Positions 26,663 through 35,438 of a stretch of DNA of 64,000 nucleotides are shown here, piece by piece. Source of the DNA: Seonamhaeicola sp. ML3 (lineage in GTDB: Bacteria; Bacteroidota; Bacteroidia; Flavobacteriales; Flavobacteriaceae); contig NZ_CP096884.1 of NCBI RefSeq assembly GCF_023273855.1, positions 1,426,001 to 1,490,000 of the forward strand, written 5' to 3'. Within the stretch, counting starts at the first letter, position 1; each line of letters starts with the position of its first letter. Made by a program: the position numbers and the translations under genes. A model generated the notes under the pieces. That model made no database searches and had not been told where the DNA came from. It was given only the letters and a program-made list of their open reading frames with translations.

Positions 26663-27559
26663 ATGAGTGAAAAAATAGTCGAAAAAAATGTCGCTGAAAG
26701 TGCTTTCAACGAAACAAATGTTGATGACGGAGTTTTGGTCCTGACCTTTAAAAACGAAAAAAGTATCGCTCAAAGTGTTTCTAAAGACATAGATAGTTCT
26801 TTTATACAGTTTCATTTTTGTGTAAAAGGGACGGCAAAGTTTGTTTTTAACCAAGGGCGATACATGCTTGATATACACGAAGAAAACTCTTTATTGTTAT
26901 ACAACCCACAGAGAGAGTTACCCATTAATCTTCAAGTAGCTCCTAATTCGTGGATTGTTTCAGTTCTCATACCAATTAAAAAATTTCACGGACTCTTTTC
27001 TCAAGAAGCTGATCATATAGTCTTCTTGAATGAAGAGAATAAGGACAAGAAGTATTACAAAGATGGTGTTATTTCACCATCTATGGCCATTGTTTTAAAT
27101 CAGCTAATAAACTATAATCTTAACACTGCCATTAAACACATATACTTTAAGGGCAAAGCATATGAGCTGCTGAGTTTGTATTTCAATAGAAGTGAGGAAG
27201 CCGATGTGGAGCAATGTCCTTTTTTAGTTGACGAAGCCAATGTTATAAAAATTAGAAATGCTAAGGATATCATTGTATCTCGTATGGCCGAACCTCCAAG
27301 CTTACAAGAGCTAGCGGATGAAATCGGGCTTAGTTTAAAGAAATTAAAGGAGGGCTTTAAGCAAATTTATGGCGATTCGGTGTTTAGCTTTTTGTTCGAT
27401 TATAAAATGGAAGTGGCTCGAAAGTTACTAGAATCTGGCGATGATAATGTAAACGAAGTAGGACTTAAGGTTGGTTATAGCACCTCAAGTCATTTCATCG
27501 CTGCATTTAAGAAAAAGTATGGGACAACACCAAAAAAATACCTGATGTCTCTAAGTTAG
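26663..27559 (+). CDS. AraC-family transcriptional regulator between hemA and hemH
   Basis: A 298-residue regulator resembling PchR-type proteins: an N-terminal ligand-binding region of about 190 residues, then two helix-turn-helix motifs (PPSLQELADEIGLSLKKLKEGF and the C-terminal VGYSTSSHFIAAFKKKYGTTPKKY). It is divergent from the hemA operon and precedes hemH, so control of haem or iron genes is a reasonable inference. The ligand is unknown. Confidence 0.88.
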   Translation: MSEKIVEKNVAESAFNETNVDDGVLVLTFKNEKSIAQSVSKDIDSSFIQFHFCVKGTAKFVFNQGRYMLDIHEENSLLLYNPQRELPINLQVAPNSWIVSVLIPIKKFHGLFSQEADHIVFLNEENKDKKYYKDGVISPSMAIVLNQLINYNLNTAIKHIYFKGKAYELLSLYFNRSEEADVEQCPFLVDEANVIKIRNAKDIIVSRMAEPPSLQELADEIGLSLKKLKEGFKQIYGDSVFSFLFDYKMEVARKLLESGDDNVNEVGLKVGYSTSSHFIAAFKKKYGTTPKKYLMSLS

Positions 27560-27582
27560 CGCATTCCTATTTGTAGGGTTTT

Positions 27583-27613
27583 TTGCGTTAATTATATTTT
27601 TTTAGTATTTTTG
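27583..27613 (+). promoter_or_regulatory. Promoter for the 59-residue small ORF
   Basis: TTG (27583-27585), 20-nt spacer, TATTTTTG (27606-27613): a close match to the Bacteroidota consensus TTG-N19/20-TAnnTTTG. Predicted start near 27620, 36 nt before the ORF. Confidence 0.6.
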
Positions 27614-27655
27614 AGTACATAGAGATTAAAAATTTTTAACCTAAACCCCCAAGTC

Positions 27656-27835
27656 ATGAAATTTTTATCCCCAGAAATCGAAGCGTTTTATAAACGTCGC
27701 AACGGTACTACAAGTAAAAAATCTTTAATAAGGCAGAGTAAATCCTGTGGTATTTTTCAAGATTGTTATGATCATGAAAAAAAGCCGCTTTCATACCATT
27801 ATCAAACTGCTAAAAAACATAATTTAAATACATAA
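27656..27835 (+). CDS. Small protein, 59 residues, downstream of AraC gene
   Basis: ATG-initiated frame encoding a basic peptide that begins MKFLSPEIEAFYKRRNG and has two cysteines (SCGIFQDCYDHE). It has its own consensus promoter. Another AraC gene (52301) is also followed by a roughly 55-residue basic Cys/His peptide whose start context (AAGTCATGAA versus AAGTCATGAA) is nearly identical. I do not recognise a characterised family. Confidence 0.55.
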   Translation: MKFLSPEIEAFYKRRNGTTSKKSLIRQSKSCGIFQDCYDHEKKPLSYHYQTAKKHNLNT

Positions 27836-28016
27836 CTAGAGGTCTGTTGTTTAGATTTTGTGTTGTATTTTTACAACATAAAATGAACACAGATAAATTT
27901 AATTTGTTGTTTACCGACCTAAATAATTAAACTCTTCTATTGTAAAAGCGTGTTGGTTGATCTAAGCATAAAGTTTTTATTTGTTTCATTATCAGGAAAT
28001 AAAAATTTTGCATTAG

Positions 28017-29036
28017 ATGAAAAAAGGAATCTTACTCGTTAATCTTGGCTCTCCAGATAGTCCAGACCCAAAAGATGTAAAAAAGTATTTAGGCGAATTT
28101 TTAATGGATGAGCGTGTCATCGATATACCATACACGGCAAGAGCATTGCTGGTAAGGGGTATCATTCTAAAAACCCGCCCCAAAGCTTCTGCCGCTGCTT
28201 ACAAGAAAATTTGGTGGGAAGAAGGTTCCCCGCTTATTGTAATCTCAGAGCGTCTTCAAGATAAAATTCAAAAACAAGTTGATGTTCCCGTGGCATTAGC
28301 TATGCGTTACGGTAGTATGACCATAGAAAAAGGTCTCAGGGAATTGGTAGACCAAGGAGTTGATGAGGTGTTGCTTTTCCCCTTGTATCCCCAGTTTGCA
28401 ATGGCTACTACTGAAACCATTTTAGTTAAGGCAGAAGAGTTGAGAAAGCTTCATTTTCCAAACCTTAAAATAGATTCTGTACCCGCGTTCTATAACAGAG
28501 CAGACTATATTGAGGTACTCGCTAATTCCATTAAACATCATCTGCAGGGTAAAAATTACGAACATTTATTGTTCTCTTATCATGGGGTTCCAGAGCGCCA
28601 CATTAGAAAAAGTGACGTTACTAAATCGCATTGTAAAATTGATGGCAGTTGTTGTGCCACGCCAAGTAAAGCACACGAGTTTTGCTATAGACACCAATGT
28701 TTGGAGGTAACCCGACTGGTTGGCGAATTTCTTCAGCTTGAAGAAGGTACATATTCTACATCATTTCAATCGCGTTTAGGATTCGACCCATGGTTACAGC
28801 CTTACACCGATAGGACTATAGAACGCCTGGGAAAACAGGGCACTAAAAACATGGCTATTGTTACACCTGCCTTTGTTAGTGATTGCTTGGAAACACTCGA
28901 AGAAATTGCTATGGAAGGGGAGGAGATATTCCACGAAGTGGGAGGTGACCAGTTTACTACAATTCCATGTTTAAATGATGATGATGACTTCGTAAATTTA
29001 TTATCAAAATGGATAACCGATTGGTCTAAAAACTAA
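28017..29036 (+). CDS. hemH: Ferrochelatase
   Basis: Inserts ferrous iron into protoporphyrin IX, the last step of haem synthesis. The 339-residue protein has the start GILLVNLGSPDSP, the active-site segment LLFSYHGVPERH with the metal-handling histidine, and the conserved PAFVSDCLETLEEI glutamates. A cysteine group (HCKIDGSCC...CYRHQC) after the active site may be a metal or Fe-S site, seen in several bacterial ferrochelatases; whether a cluster forms here is inference. hemJ follows 5 nt later. Confidence 0.96.
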   Translation: MKKGILLVNLGSPDSPDPKDVKKYLGEFLMDERVIDIPYTARALLVRGIILKTRPKASAAAYKKIWWEEGSPLIVISERLQDKIQKQVDVPVALAMRYGSMTIEKGLRELVDQGVDEVLLFPLYPQFAMATTETILVKAEELRKLHFPNLKIDSVPAFYNRADYIEVLANSIKHHLQGKNYEHLLFSYHGVPERHIRKSDVTKSHCKIDGSCCATPSKAHEFCYRHQCLEVTRLVGEFLQLEEGTYSTSFQSRLGFDPWLQPYTDRTIERLGKQGTKNMAIVTPAFVSDCLETLEEIAMEGEEIFHEVGGDQFTTIPCLNDDDDFVNLLSKWITDWSKN

Positions 29037-29041
29037 CCTTA

Positions 29042-29590
29042 ATGGACTATTATAATTACATAAAGTCGTTTCATTTAATTTTTGTAGTTACTTGGTTTGC
29101 AGGGTTATTTTATATTCCAAGGTTATTTGTATATCAGATTGAAGCGTCTCAAAAACCATCGCCAGAGAAGGAGATTTTGGGCAAGCAGCTTAAGCTCATG
29201 GCCAAGCGTTTATGGTATATCATTACATGGCCCTCGGCGATTTTATGTACCATCTTCGCCATATGGTTATTAATTATCAATCCTTTTTGGCTAAAACAAC
29301 CCTGGATGCACGTAAAGTTGGGGTTCGTCGTTTTACTTTTCATATATCATCTTGTGAGTCATAAATACTACAAGCAGCTTCAAAACGATACTTGTAAAAA
29401 ATCGTCGAGTTACATGCGTATTTGGAATGAGGGAGCTACCTTCATTCTATTCGCTGTCATCTTTTTGGTCATTTTAAAAAGTAGTATCAATTGGATTTGG
29501 GGTATTGTAGGGATGTTGATTTTGGGAGTGCTTATTATGCTTGGCTTCAAAATTTACAAGCGTATCAGGGAGAAAAACCCAGAAGCCTAA
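29042..29590 (+). CDS. hemJ: Protoporphyrinogen IX oxidase HemJ (CopD-like)
   Basis: A 182-residue membrane enzyme converting protoporphyrinogen IX to protoporphyrin IX. Four to five hydrophobic segments are visible. The conserved histidine lies in IKSFHLIFVVTWFAGLFY and the conserved lysine in QPWMHVKLGFVV. It lies directly behind hemH, forming the pair for the last two steps. It explains the lack of hemG and hemY in the cluster. Confidence 0.9.
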   Translation: MDYYNYIKSFHLIFVVTWFAGLFYIPRLFVYQIEASQKPSPEKEILGKQLKLMAKRLWYIITWPSAILCTIFAIWLLIINPFWLKQPWMHVKLGFVVLLFIYHLVSHKYYKQLQNDTCKKSSSYMRIWNEGATFILFAVIFLVILKSSINWIWGIVGMLILGVLIMLGFKIYKRIREKNPEA

Positions 29591-29719
29591 CTAAATTTCA
29601 AGTTATAAGAACCAAAGTCTAAATGGTATTTGTTTAGAGTTTGAACTTTTTAAAATTGGAATTTAATGCATCGCATTTTTTGGTGCGATTATTGTTATCT
29701 TTAAGCATTAAATTACCAA

Positions 29720-31204
29720 ATGAACTTAAAAAATCTTTCCTTACGTACCCGTATTTTTTTAGCAATGATTCTTTTGGTGTTAATGGCCTCTGTGCTAATT
29801 TCTGCCGTAGCTATTTATCAGTATAAGGAACAAAGTACAGACTATCATTCTAACCGATTAAAACGTAAGGAAAAGAATATACAAACGCACTTAAAACGGT
29901 TTTTAAATGGCAGGTATAACACCTGGGAAATAAAGACCGAAAATCTGCCTTTAATCTTTAAGGATGAAATCTATAACGTTGCTAATATTCACAGGCTTCA
30001 AATTAATCTTTACGATTTAGAAGGGAACCTCTTATTGTCGTCTCGAGCAGGAATTCAGTACAACGAAGCATCTCAGTGTCTTGATGCCGAAATCCTGAAT
30101 GCCATATTTAATAAGATAGAATTAAGTGAAATTTCTAACACACCAGAGCATAGGCATGTAGACACTTTAAGCGAAAATGGAGAAACGTTTCAGTCGTCTT
30201 ACACCTTTCTTTTAGATAAAAATTCTAAACCTTTGGCCATACTAAATCTTCCCTATTTAGAAAAAGGCGATTTTTTAGAAATGGAGCTTATGGAGTTCTT
30301 AAAACGTATTGGTTTTGCGTTTATAATTATTCTTTTAACAGCGATTGCCATCGCCTTTTTATTGTCTAAGTTTATTACCAAATCGTTGCAAGCTATTAGT
30401 GATAAAATTTTATCTACACGCCTAGAAAAACGTAATAAGAAAATCGATATCGATGCTACCAGCGAAGAAATTTCGATACTGGTAAATTCGTATAATAATA
30501 TGATTGATGAGCTCGAAGAAAGTGCTGTTAAATTAGCACGCAGCGAGCGTGAACAGGCCTGGCGTGAAATGGCAAAGCAAGTGGCCCATGAAATTAAGAA
30601 TCCATTAACGCCCATGCGTTTAACAGTACAGAATTTTCAACGTAAGTTCGACCCTAAAGACCCTAATATTAATTTAAAAGTCGACGAGTACAGTAAAACA
30701 CTCATTCAGCAGATTGATACCATGAGCTCAATAGCTTCGGCTTTTTCCAATTTTGCTAAAATGCCAGCGCAGCAAAATGAAACGCTTAATGTTGTAAAGA
30801 TTGTAAAGTTGGCTTTAGATATTTTTAATGAAGATTATATAGTCTTTACATCGGAGTTTGATGAGGTTATCGCTAAGTTCGACCGAACCCAACTCATTAG
30901 GGTAGTTACCAATTTGGTTAAGAATGGGATTCAGGCCATGCCAGAAAACCGAACGCCACGAATTGCAGTTCATGTAAGTACAAAAAACAAAAATGTGGTC
31001 CTAACCGTATCCGATAATGGTTCGGGAGTTTCCGAAGAAAATAAAGATAAGGTATTCGAACCTAAGTTTACAACCAAAACCAGTGGCATGGGGCTTGGTT
31101 TGGCTATGGTAAAAAATATTGTAGATACGTATAACGGCAATATTTCGTTTCAGTCTAAAAAAGATAAAGGCACAACCTTTAAAGTAACATTTCCTAAAGA
31201 ATAA
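29720..31204 (+). CDS. Membrane sensor histidine kinase (HAMP-HisKA-HATPase)
   Basis: A 494-residue kinase. There are two membrane helices (about residues 12-33 and 190-215) around an extracytoplasmic domain of about 155 residues, then HAMP. The phospho-acceptor box is VAHEIKNPLTPMR, typical of NtrY-like kinases. The ATP-binding domain has the N box LVKNGIQAMP, G1 SDNGSGV and G2 GMGLGLAMV. No response regulator is adjacent, so its partner is elsewhere. The signal is unknown. Confidence 0.9.
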   Translation: MNLKNLSLRTRIFLAMILLVLMASVLISAVAIYQYKEQSTDYHSNRLKRKEKNIQTHLKRFLNGRYNTWEIKTENLPLIFKDEIYNVANIHRLQINLYDLEGNLLLSSRAGIQYNEASQCLDAEILNAIFNKIELSEISNTPEHRHVDTLSENGETFQSSYTFLLDKNSKPLAILNLPYLEKGDFLEMELMEFLKRIGFAFIIILLTAIAIAFLLSKFITKSLQAISDKILSTRLEKRNKKIDIDATSEEISILVNSYNNMIDELEESAVKLARSEREQAWREMAKQVAHEIKNPLTPMRLTVQNFQRKFDPKDPNINLKVDEYSKTLIQQIDTMSSIASAFSNFAKMPAQQNETLNVVKIVKLALDIFNEDYIVFTSEFDEVIAKFDRTQLIRVVTNLVKNGIQAMPENRTPRIAVHVSTKNKNVVLTVSDNGSGVSEENKDKVFEPKFTTKTSGMGLGLAMVKNIVDTYNGNISFQSKKDKGTTFKVTFPKE

Positions 31205-31218
31205 AATTTCCTGAAAAT

Positions 31219-31252
31219 CCCTTTGTCGCACTGAGCGTAGTCGAAGTGACTA
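31219..31252. repeat. Dispersed repeat of the CTGAGCGTAGTCGAAG type
   Basis: TTTGTCGCACTGAGCGTAGT followed by CGAAGTGAC, an intergenic member of the same palindromic family as the repeats near 8570, 8920 and 57610. Confidence 0.6.
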
Positions 31253-31282
31253 AGGAAAGTAGGAATCCATAACATATTAAAA

Positions 31283-32065
31283 ATGAATTTCAATAACATC
31301 CTTACCGAATATGATAATGGCATTACGACCATTACCATTAACCGCCCCAAAAAGTTAAATGCCTTAAACCAAGAAACCATTAATGAGTTGCACCACGCGT
31401 TTAAAGAGGCGGATTTAGACGAAGATACCAAAGTCATTATTCTAACCGGAAGCGGTGAAAAAGCCTTTGTTGCTGGTGCAGATATTAGTGAGTTTGCAGA
31501 TTATACCATAGAAGAGGGCGAGTATTTAGCGGCTAATGGCCAAAAAATACTATTTAGTTTTGTAGAGCAATTGTCTACGCCTGTTATTGCTGCGGTAAAC
31601 GGATTTGCTTTAGGTGGCGGTTTGGAATTGGCTATGGCCTGTCATTTTAGAGTGGCCAGCGATAATGCTAAAATGGGACTTCCGGAGGTTTCTCTTGGGG
31701 TTATTCCGGGTTATGGTGGTACACAACGTTTAACCCAATTGGTGGGTAAGGGGCGTGCTATGGAAATGATCATGACCGCCGGTATGATAGATGCCAATAA
31801 GGCGCTAGACTTTGGTTTGGTAAATCATGTGACCACGCAAGATGAACTATTACCACTTTGCGAAACCATAGCAAATAAGATTACAAAAAACTCAATGGTT
31901 GCTGTTGCTGAAGCTATTAAAGCCGTTAATGCTAGTTTTGAAGAGGGTATTAATGGTTACGAGGTTGAAATTAAAGCCTTTGGTAAATGCTTTGGAACTG
32001 AAGATTTCACCGAAGGTACCACAGCTTTTTTAGAAAAACGTAAGGCTGAGTTTCCGGGGAAATAG
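31283..32065 (+). CDS. Enoyl-CoA hydratase/isomerase family protein
   Basis: A 260-residue crotonase-fold protein. The first oxyanion-hole region is VAGADISEF. GGGLELAMACHFRVAS follows, then LPEVSLGVIPGYGGTQRL with both catalytic glutamates of hydratases in place. It probably hydrates trans-2-enoyl-CoA in fatty acid breakdown, or 3-hydroxybutyryl-CoA dehydration. The neighbours do not decide which. Monocistronic. Confidence 0.9.
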   Translation: MNFNNILTEYDNGITTITINRPKKLNALNQETINELHHAFKEADLDEDTKVIILTGSGEKAFVAGADISEFADYTIEEGEYLAANGQKILFSFVEQLSTPVIAAVNGFALGGGLELAMACHFRVASDNAKMGLPEVSLGVIPGYGGTQRLTQLVGKGRAMEMIMTAGMIDANKALDFGLVNHVTTQDELLPLCETIANKITKNSMVAVAEAIKAVNASFEEGINGYEVEIKAFGKCFGTEDFTEGTTAFLEKRKAEFPGK

Positions 32066-32257
32066 GTTGGGTTTTGTTTAATGCATAGATAAAGTTTCGT
32101 TTCAATGAACCTTATGAGTTGTTAAACGAAGGTAGATGAAATTTTTTACAAAATCAATATTGTTAATAACCCATTTTTGCTTTAACATTTTTGAGTTGAA
32201 TTTCTAAGTACTTTTATAAAGCAGGTATTCCCAATAACTTTTTAAATTTTCACAATT

Positions 32258-33331
32258 ATGGACCCCAAGTCTGTTATAAAAGGACGTGGCGCGCAGCTTA
32301 ACGTCCCTAATCGTTTTTTCGAATTAAGTCACGACACCCGAGACGATTTTCTGGAGTTTTGCCATAAAGAAGGCGAAAAGGCCGATACAAATAAAACGCG
32401 ATATTTAGAGGTCTTTCCTAAAAGTATAATTAATAAGGTAAAGAGTCCGGATGTTGGCATGATGTATAGCATGAATGCTTACCAAGGCTGTGAGCATGGT
32501 TGTATTTATTGTTATGCTCGAAACACACACGAATACTGGGGTTACAGTGCGGGTTTAGATTTTGAAAGGCGTATTTTGGTAAAAAAAGAAGCGCCAAAAC
32601 TTCTGGAGGACACATTAAAAAAATCTAGCTGGAAAGCACAAACCATTGTTATGTCTGGGAATACAGATTGTTATCAGCCTGCGGAACAAACTTATAAGAT
32701 CACAAGGCAGTGTTTAGAAGTGTTTTTAAAGTACCGGCATCCGGTTGGTATCATAACTAAGAATGCACTTATTTTAAGGGATTTAGATATCGTAAAAGCA
32801 TTGGCAAAAGAGGGCTTAATTGGAGTGAACATTTCCATTACCTCGTTATCTGAAAAAACTAGACGCATACTAGAGCCCAGAACAGCCAGTATTAAGCGCA
32901 GGTTAGAAACGGTTAAAACCCTAACCGAAAATGGAGTTCCTGTAAATGTGATGATTGCTCCCATTATTCCCGCCATAAACAGTCATGAAATTTTGCCCCT
33001 GGCCAAAGCAGCTGCCGATTATGGTGCCTTATCGATAGGACATACGGTTGTTAGATTAAATGGTGCTATTGGCGAAATTTTCACCGATTGGATAAAAAAA
33101 ACCATGCCCGATAGAGCAGATAAAGTTTTGCATCAAATAGAAAATTGCCATGGCGGCAGTTTAAATGATAGTAGGTATGGTACTAGAATGCGTGGTGAAG
33201 GAAAAATTGCAGAGCAAATTAATACTTTGGTAAGATTGGCTAAGCTCAAGTATTTTAAAAACAAAACAATGCCCAAGCTTAATACCCATCTGCATGAGCA
33301 GTATAAACACGGACAATTAAAACTGTTTTGA
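32258..33331 (+). CDS. Radical SAM protein, PA0069/SPL-like family
   Basis: A 357-residue radical SAM protein with cluster motif C-E-H-G-C-I-Y-C (Cx3Cx2C) near residue 78 in MNAYQGCEHGCIYCYARNTH. The SAM-binding region is MSGNTDCYQPAEQ, with a C-terminal accessory region containing MRGEGKIAEQI. Family members are often annotated PA0069 or Rv2578c and resemble spore photoproduct lyase. The substrate is not known. A terminator on the opposite strand lies just downstream. Confidence 0.88.
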   Translation: MDPKSVIKGRGAQLNVPNRFFELSHDTRDDFLEFCHKEGEKADTNKTRYLEVFPKSIINKVKSPDVGMMYSMNAYQGCEHGCIYCYARNTHEYWGYSAGLDFERRILVKKEAPKLLEDTLKKSSWKAQTIVMSGNTDCYQPAEQTYKITRQCLEVFLKYRHPVGIITKNALILRDLDIVKALAKEGLIGVNISITSLSEKTRRILEPRTASIKRRLETVKTLTENGVPVNVMIAPIIPAINSHEILPLAKAAADYGALSIGHTVVRLNGAIGEIFTDWIKKTMPDRADKVLHQIENCHGGSLNDSRYGTRMRGEGKIAEQINTLVRLAKLKYFKNKTMPKLNTHLHEQYKHGQLKLF

Positions 33332-33364
33332 ATGGGCGTTTAGTTGCTTTATTAAAAAGACATT

Positions 33365-33390
33365 AAAAAAGCGCGCCATTGGCGCGCTTT
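33365..33390 (-). terminator. Strong terminator for the first small secreted paralogue
   Basis: Perfect 10-bp stem AAAGCGCGCC / GGCGCGCTTT with a 3-nt loop, followed on the minus strand by TTTT. It can also slow plus-strand transcription from the radical SAM gene. Confidence 0.75.
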
Positions 33391-33420
33391 CTAGCAAAAC
33401 TAAATAAACTAAGAACTAAA

Positions 33421-34017
33421 CTATTTATTGATAAACTTTGTAAATTCCTTGTTGTTGGTTGAGAATACAATCTTATATCTTCCTGCTTCTAGTTTATAAA
33501 TACGCTCAATGCTTTGCGTATCTGTAATGGTTTCAGAAAACAAAAGCTCTGAGTCATTGTCATATAGCCCAAAAACTTTAACAGCCAACGGCTCTTTTGC
33601 TGGTGCTAGTTTGGTAATGTATATTAAACCGTCTTTTTGATCTACATGAGGTTTATAAACTGTCGTTTCTTGATTTTCATTTACAGTAACTTCTTTAAAA
33701 TCGACTGTAAATGGCATGGTTTTAATTTCCATATCCTTTTCTAGTTCAAAAGAATAATTACCATCTGGAAGTGCCGTTAGGTCAAATCCTTTTGTATAAA
33801 GACCTGTTTGCTCTATAACTTCTTTATATAGTACGCTTCCATATACATCTTTAATAAAAAGTAAGTTGCCTTCTTTAACATTTTCTATTGTTAAAGCGGT
33901 AGATTTTAGATCTTTACCATATCTAGTTAAAGAAATCTCGTTTGCGTAACCCATAACCGTAGCCATTGTTGCTACTATTAAGATTACTTTTTTGGTGTTT
34001 GATAATACGTTTTTCAT
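33421..34017 (-). CDS. Small secreted protein, tandem copy 1
   Basis: A 198-residue exported protein with signal peptide ending VMGYA. The body appears to be two beta-sandwich-like repeats with phrases IENVKEGNLLFIKDVYGSVL and GRYKIVFSTNNKEFTKFIN. The start at 34017 (MKNVLSNTKK) matches its paralogue; an upstream in-frame ATG at 34047 is not supported. Copy 2 lies immediately upstream and a decayed copy 3 beyond. Function unknown; the fold resembles periplasmic or surface adhesion modules of Bacteroidota (guess). Confidence 0.75.
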   Translation of the reverse strand: MKNVLSNTKKVILIVATMATVMGYANEISLTRYGKDLKSTALTIENVKEGNLLFIKDVYGSVLYKEVIEQTGLYTKGFDLTALPDGNYSFELEKDMEIKTMPFTVDFKEVTVNENQETTVYKPHVDQKDGLIYITKLAPAKEPLAVKVFGLYDNDSELLFSETITDTQSIERIYKLEAGRYKIVFSTNNKEFTKFINK

Positions 34018-34044
34018 CTGTATTGTTTTTAACGTTTTACACTT

Positions 34045-34052
34045 CAAATTTA
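34045..34052 (-). promoter_or_regulatory. Candidate -7 box, tandem copy 1
   Basis: Minus-strand TAAATTTG 28 nt before the start. The upstream sequence to about 34230 closely repeats the region upstream of copy 2. Confidence 0.45.
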
Positions 34053-34223
34053 TGGGGATTTAGAATAACTTAAAACATTGATTTTGATGTATTTATATGC
34101 TAAATTATCTGTTAATTTTATATCAAGTTTTGGTTAAGATAAAATACCATAAGTTGGAGTTAATTTCCTTTAGAAAACCGATTTAGGTATCTATTACAGT
34201 AAATAGACTTTTTTAGAATTAGA

Positions 34224-34254
34224 GCAAAAAAAAGTGGGCCACCACAGCCCACTT
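34224..34254 (-). terminator. Terminator of tandem copy 2
   Basis: Minus-strand stem AAGTGGGC / GCCCACTT followed by TTTTTTT. Nearly the same 30 bp recur at 35098-35127 behind the decayed copy 3. Confidence 0.8.
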
Positions 34255-34283
34255 CTACCAACTAAACTAAATAAGACATTAAA

Positions 34284-34880
34284 CTAATAATTAATGAATT
34301 TTGTAAAATCTTTATTATTGGAACGAATTACAATTTTGTAGCTTCCTTCTTCTAATTTATAAGCCCTTTCAATGGCTTGAGTTCCTTTTATGGTTTCAGA
34401 GAATAGTAATTCGGTATCACCATCATAAATACCATATACTTTTACGTAAAGTGGTTCTTTTTCAAGAGCTAGCTTTGTAACAAGTATAAGCCCATCACTT
34501 TCTCGTACATACGGCTTATAAACTGTAGTTTCTTCTTCTTTGTTAAAAGAAACCTCGTTTAGCGCCACGGTAAAAGGAATGGTGTTGATTTCCATATCTT
34601 TTTCCAGTTCTAGTATATAACTACCATCTTTAAAGCTGCTAAGATCAAAGTCCTTATTATATAGTCCGTTTTGTTCTATTACTTCTTTATATAATGTGAC
34701 ACCTTTTACATCTTTAATAGAGAGTAGGTTGCCTTGCTTAACATTTTCGATTGTTAATGAGGCAGATCTAAGATCGCTTTCATAATTAATAAAAGAAATC
34801 TCGTTAGCGTAACCCATAACCGTAGCCATTGTTGCTACCATTAAAATTACTTTTTTTGTGTTTGATAATACGTTTTTCAT
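34284..34880 (-). CDS. Small secreted protein, tandem copy 2
   Basis: A 198-residue paralogue of copy 1 with an almost identical signal peptide and about half the mature residues shared (TIENVKQGNLLSIKDVKGVT; LEEGSYKIVIRSNNKDFTKF). Both copies carry their own -7 box and terminator, so each is a complete transcription unit. Function unknown. Confidence 0.75.
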   Translation of the reverse strand: MKNVLSNTKKVILMVATMATVMGYANEISFINYESDLRSASLTIENVKQGNLLSIKDVKGVTLYKEVIEQNGLYNKDFDLSSFKDGSYILELEKDMEINTIPFTVALNEVSFNKEEETTVYKPYVRESDGLILVTKLALEKEPLYVKVYGIYDGDTELLFSETIKGTQAIERAYKLEEGSYKIVIRSNNKDFTKFINY

Positions 34881-34908
34881 GATTTGGTGTTTTTAACGTT
34901 TTATACTA

Positions 34909-34916
34909 CAAATGTA
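34909..34916 (-). promoter_or_regulatory. Candidate -7 box, tandem copy 2
   Basis: Minus-strand TACATTTG 29 nt before the start codon of copy 2, at the position equivalent to the boxes of copies 1 and 3. Confidence 0.45.
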
Positions 34917-35097
34917 TAGGGGTTTTAGGAAGCATAAAACATTGATTTTGACAAATTTGTATGCTAAATTACCTGTTAATTTTATGCTAAGTTTATGTTA
35001 AGTTAATATACCATAAGTTGGAGTTAATTTCCTTTAGAATTTAGGAAATCGATTTAGGTATATATATTGAGTAAATAGAATTTTTCAGAATTAAAGC

Positions 35098-35127
35098 AAA
35101 AAAAAAGTGGGCCACCACAGCCCACTT
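35098..35127 (-). terminator. Terminator of decayed tandem copy 3
   Basis: AAGTGGGC / GCCCACTT stem followed by eight or more T on the minus strand, duplicated from the copy 2 terminator. Confidence 0.75.
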
Positions 35128-35270
35128 CTACCAACTAAACTAAATAAGACATTAAACTAATTATTAATGTATGCTTTATGAAAATTTTTACTATTTCTCA
35201 TAGAAGTTCAAAAAACTTCCTGTTTTGCAACTCGTTGTTTTCGATAACAACAACTTACGGTACAAAGATA
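35128..35270 (-). pseudogene. Decayed third copy of the small secreted protein, now a possible small RNA gene
   Basis: The 3' part (35157-35210) still encodes a C-terminus similar to copy 2: minus-strand MRNSKNFHKAYINN versus NNKDFTKFINY. An in-frame TGA lies just before it and almost the whole coding region is gone. A -7 box TATCTTTG remains at 35263-35270 and the terminator at 35098-35127, so transcription would give an RNA of about 155 nt. It contains an inverted pair GAAGTT / AACTTC. The remaining upstream DNA to 35438 resembles the promoter regions of copies 1 and 2. Confidence 0.55.
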
Positions 35271-35438
35271 CAGCAGTAATACACCTTGAAAAACATCAAT
35301 TTTTGCTTATTTCTATGCTATATTAACCATTACCTATATGTTAACTTAATGTTAAGGTAATTTAGTACACAATAATGGTAATACTATATATAATGTATGC
35401 ATAATATGTTGTAATTTTGTTTTAAAAGAAAACCCTCT

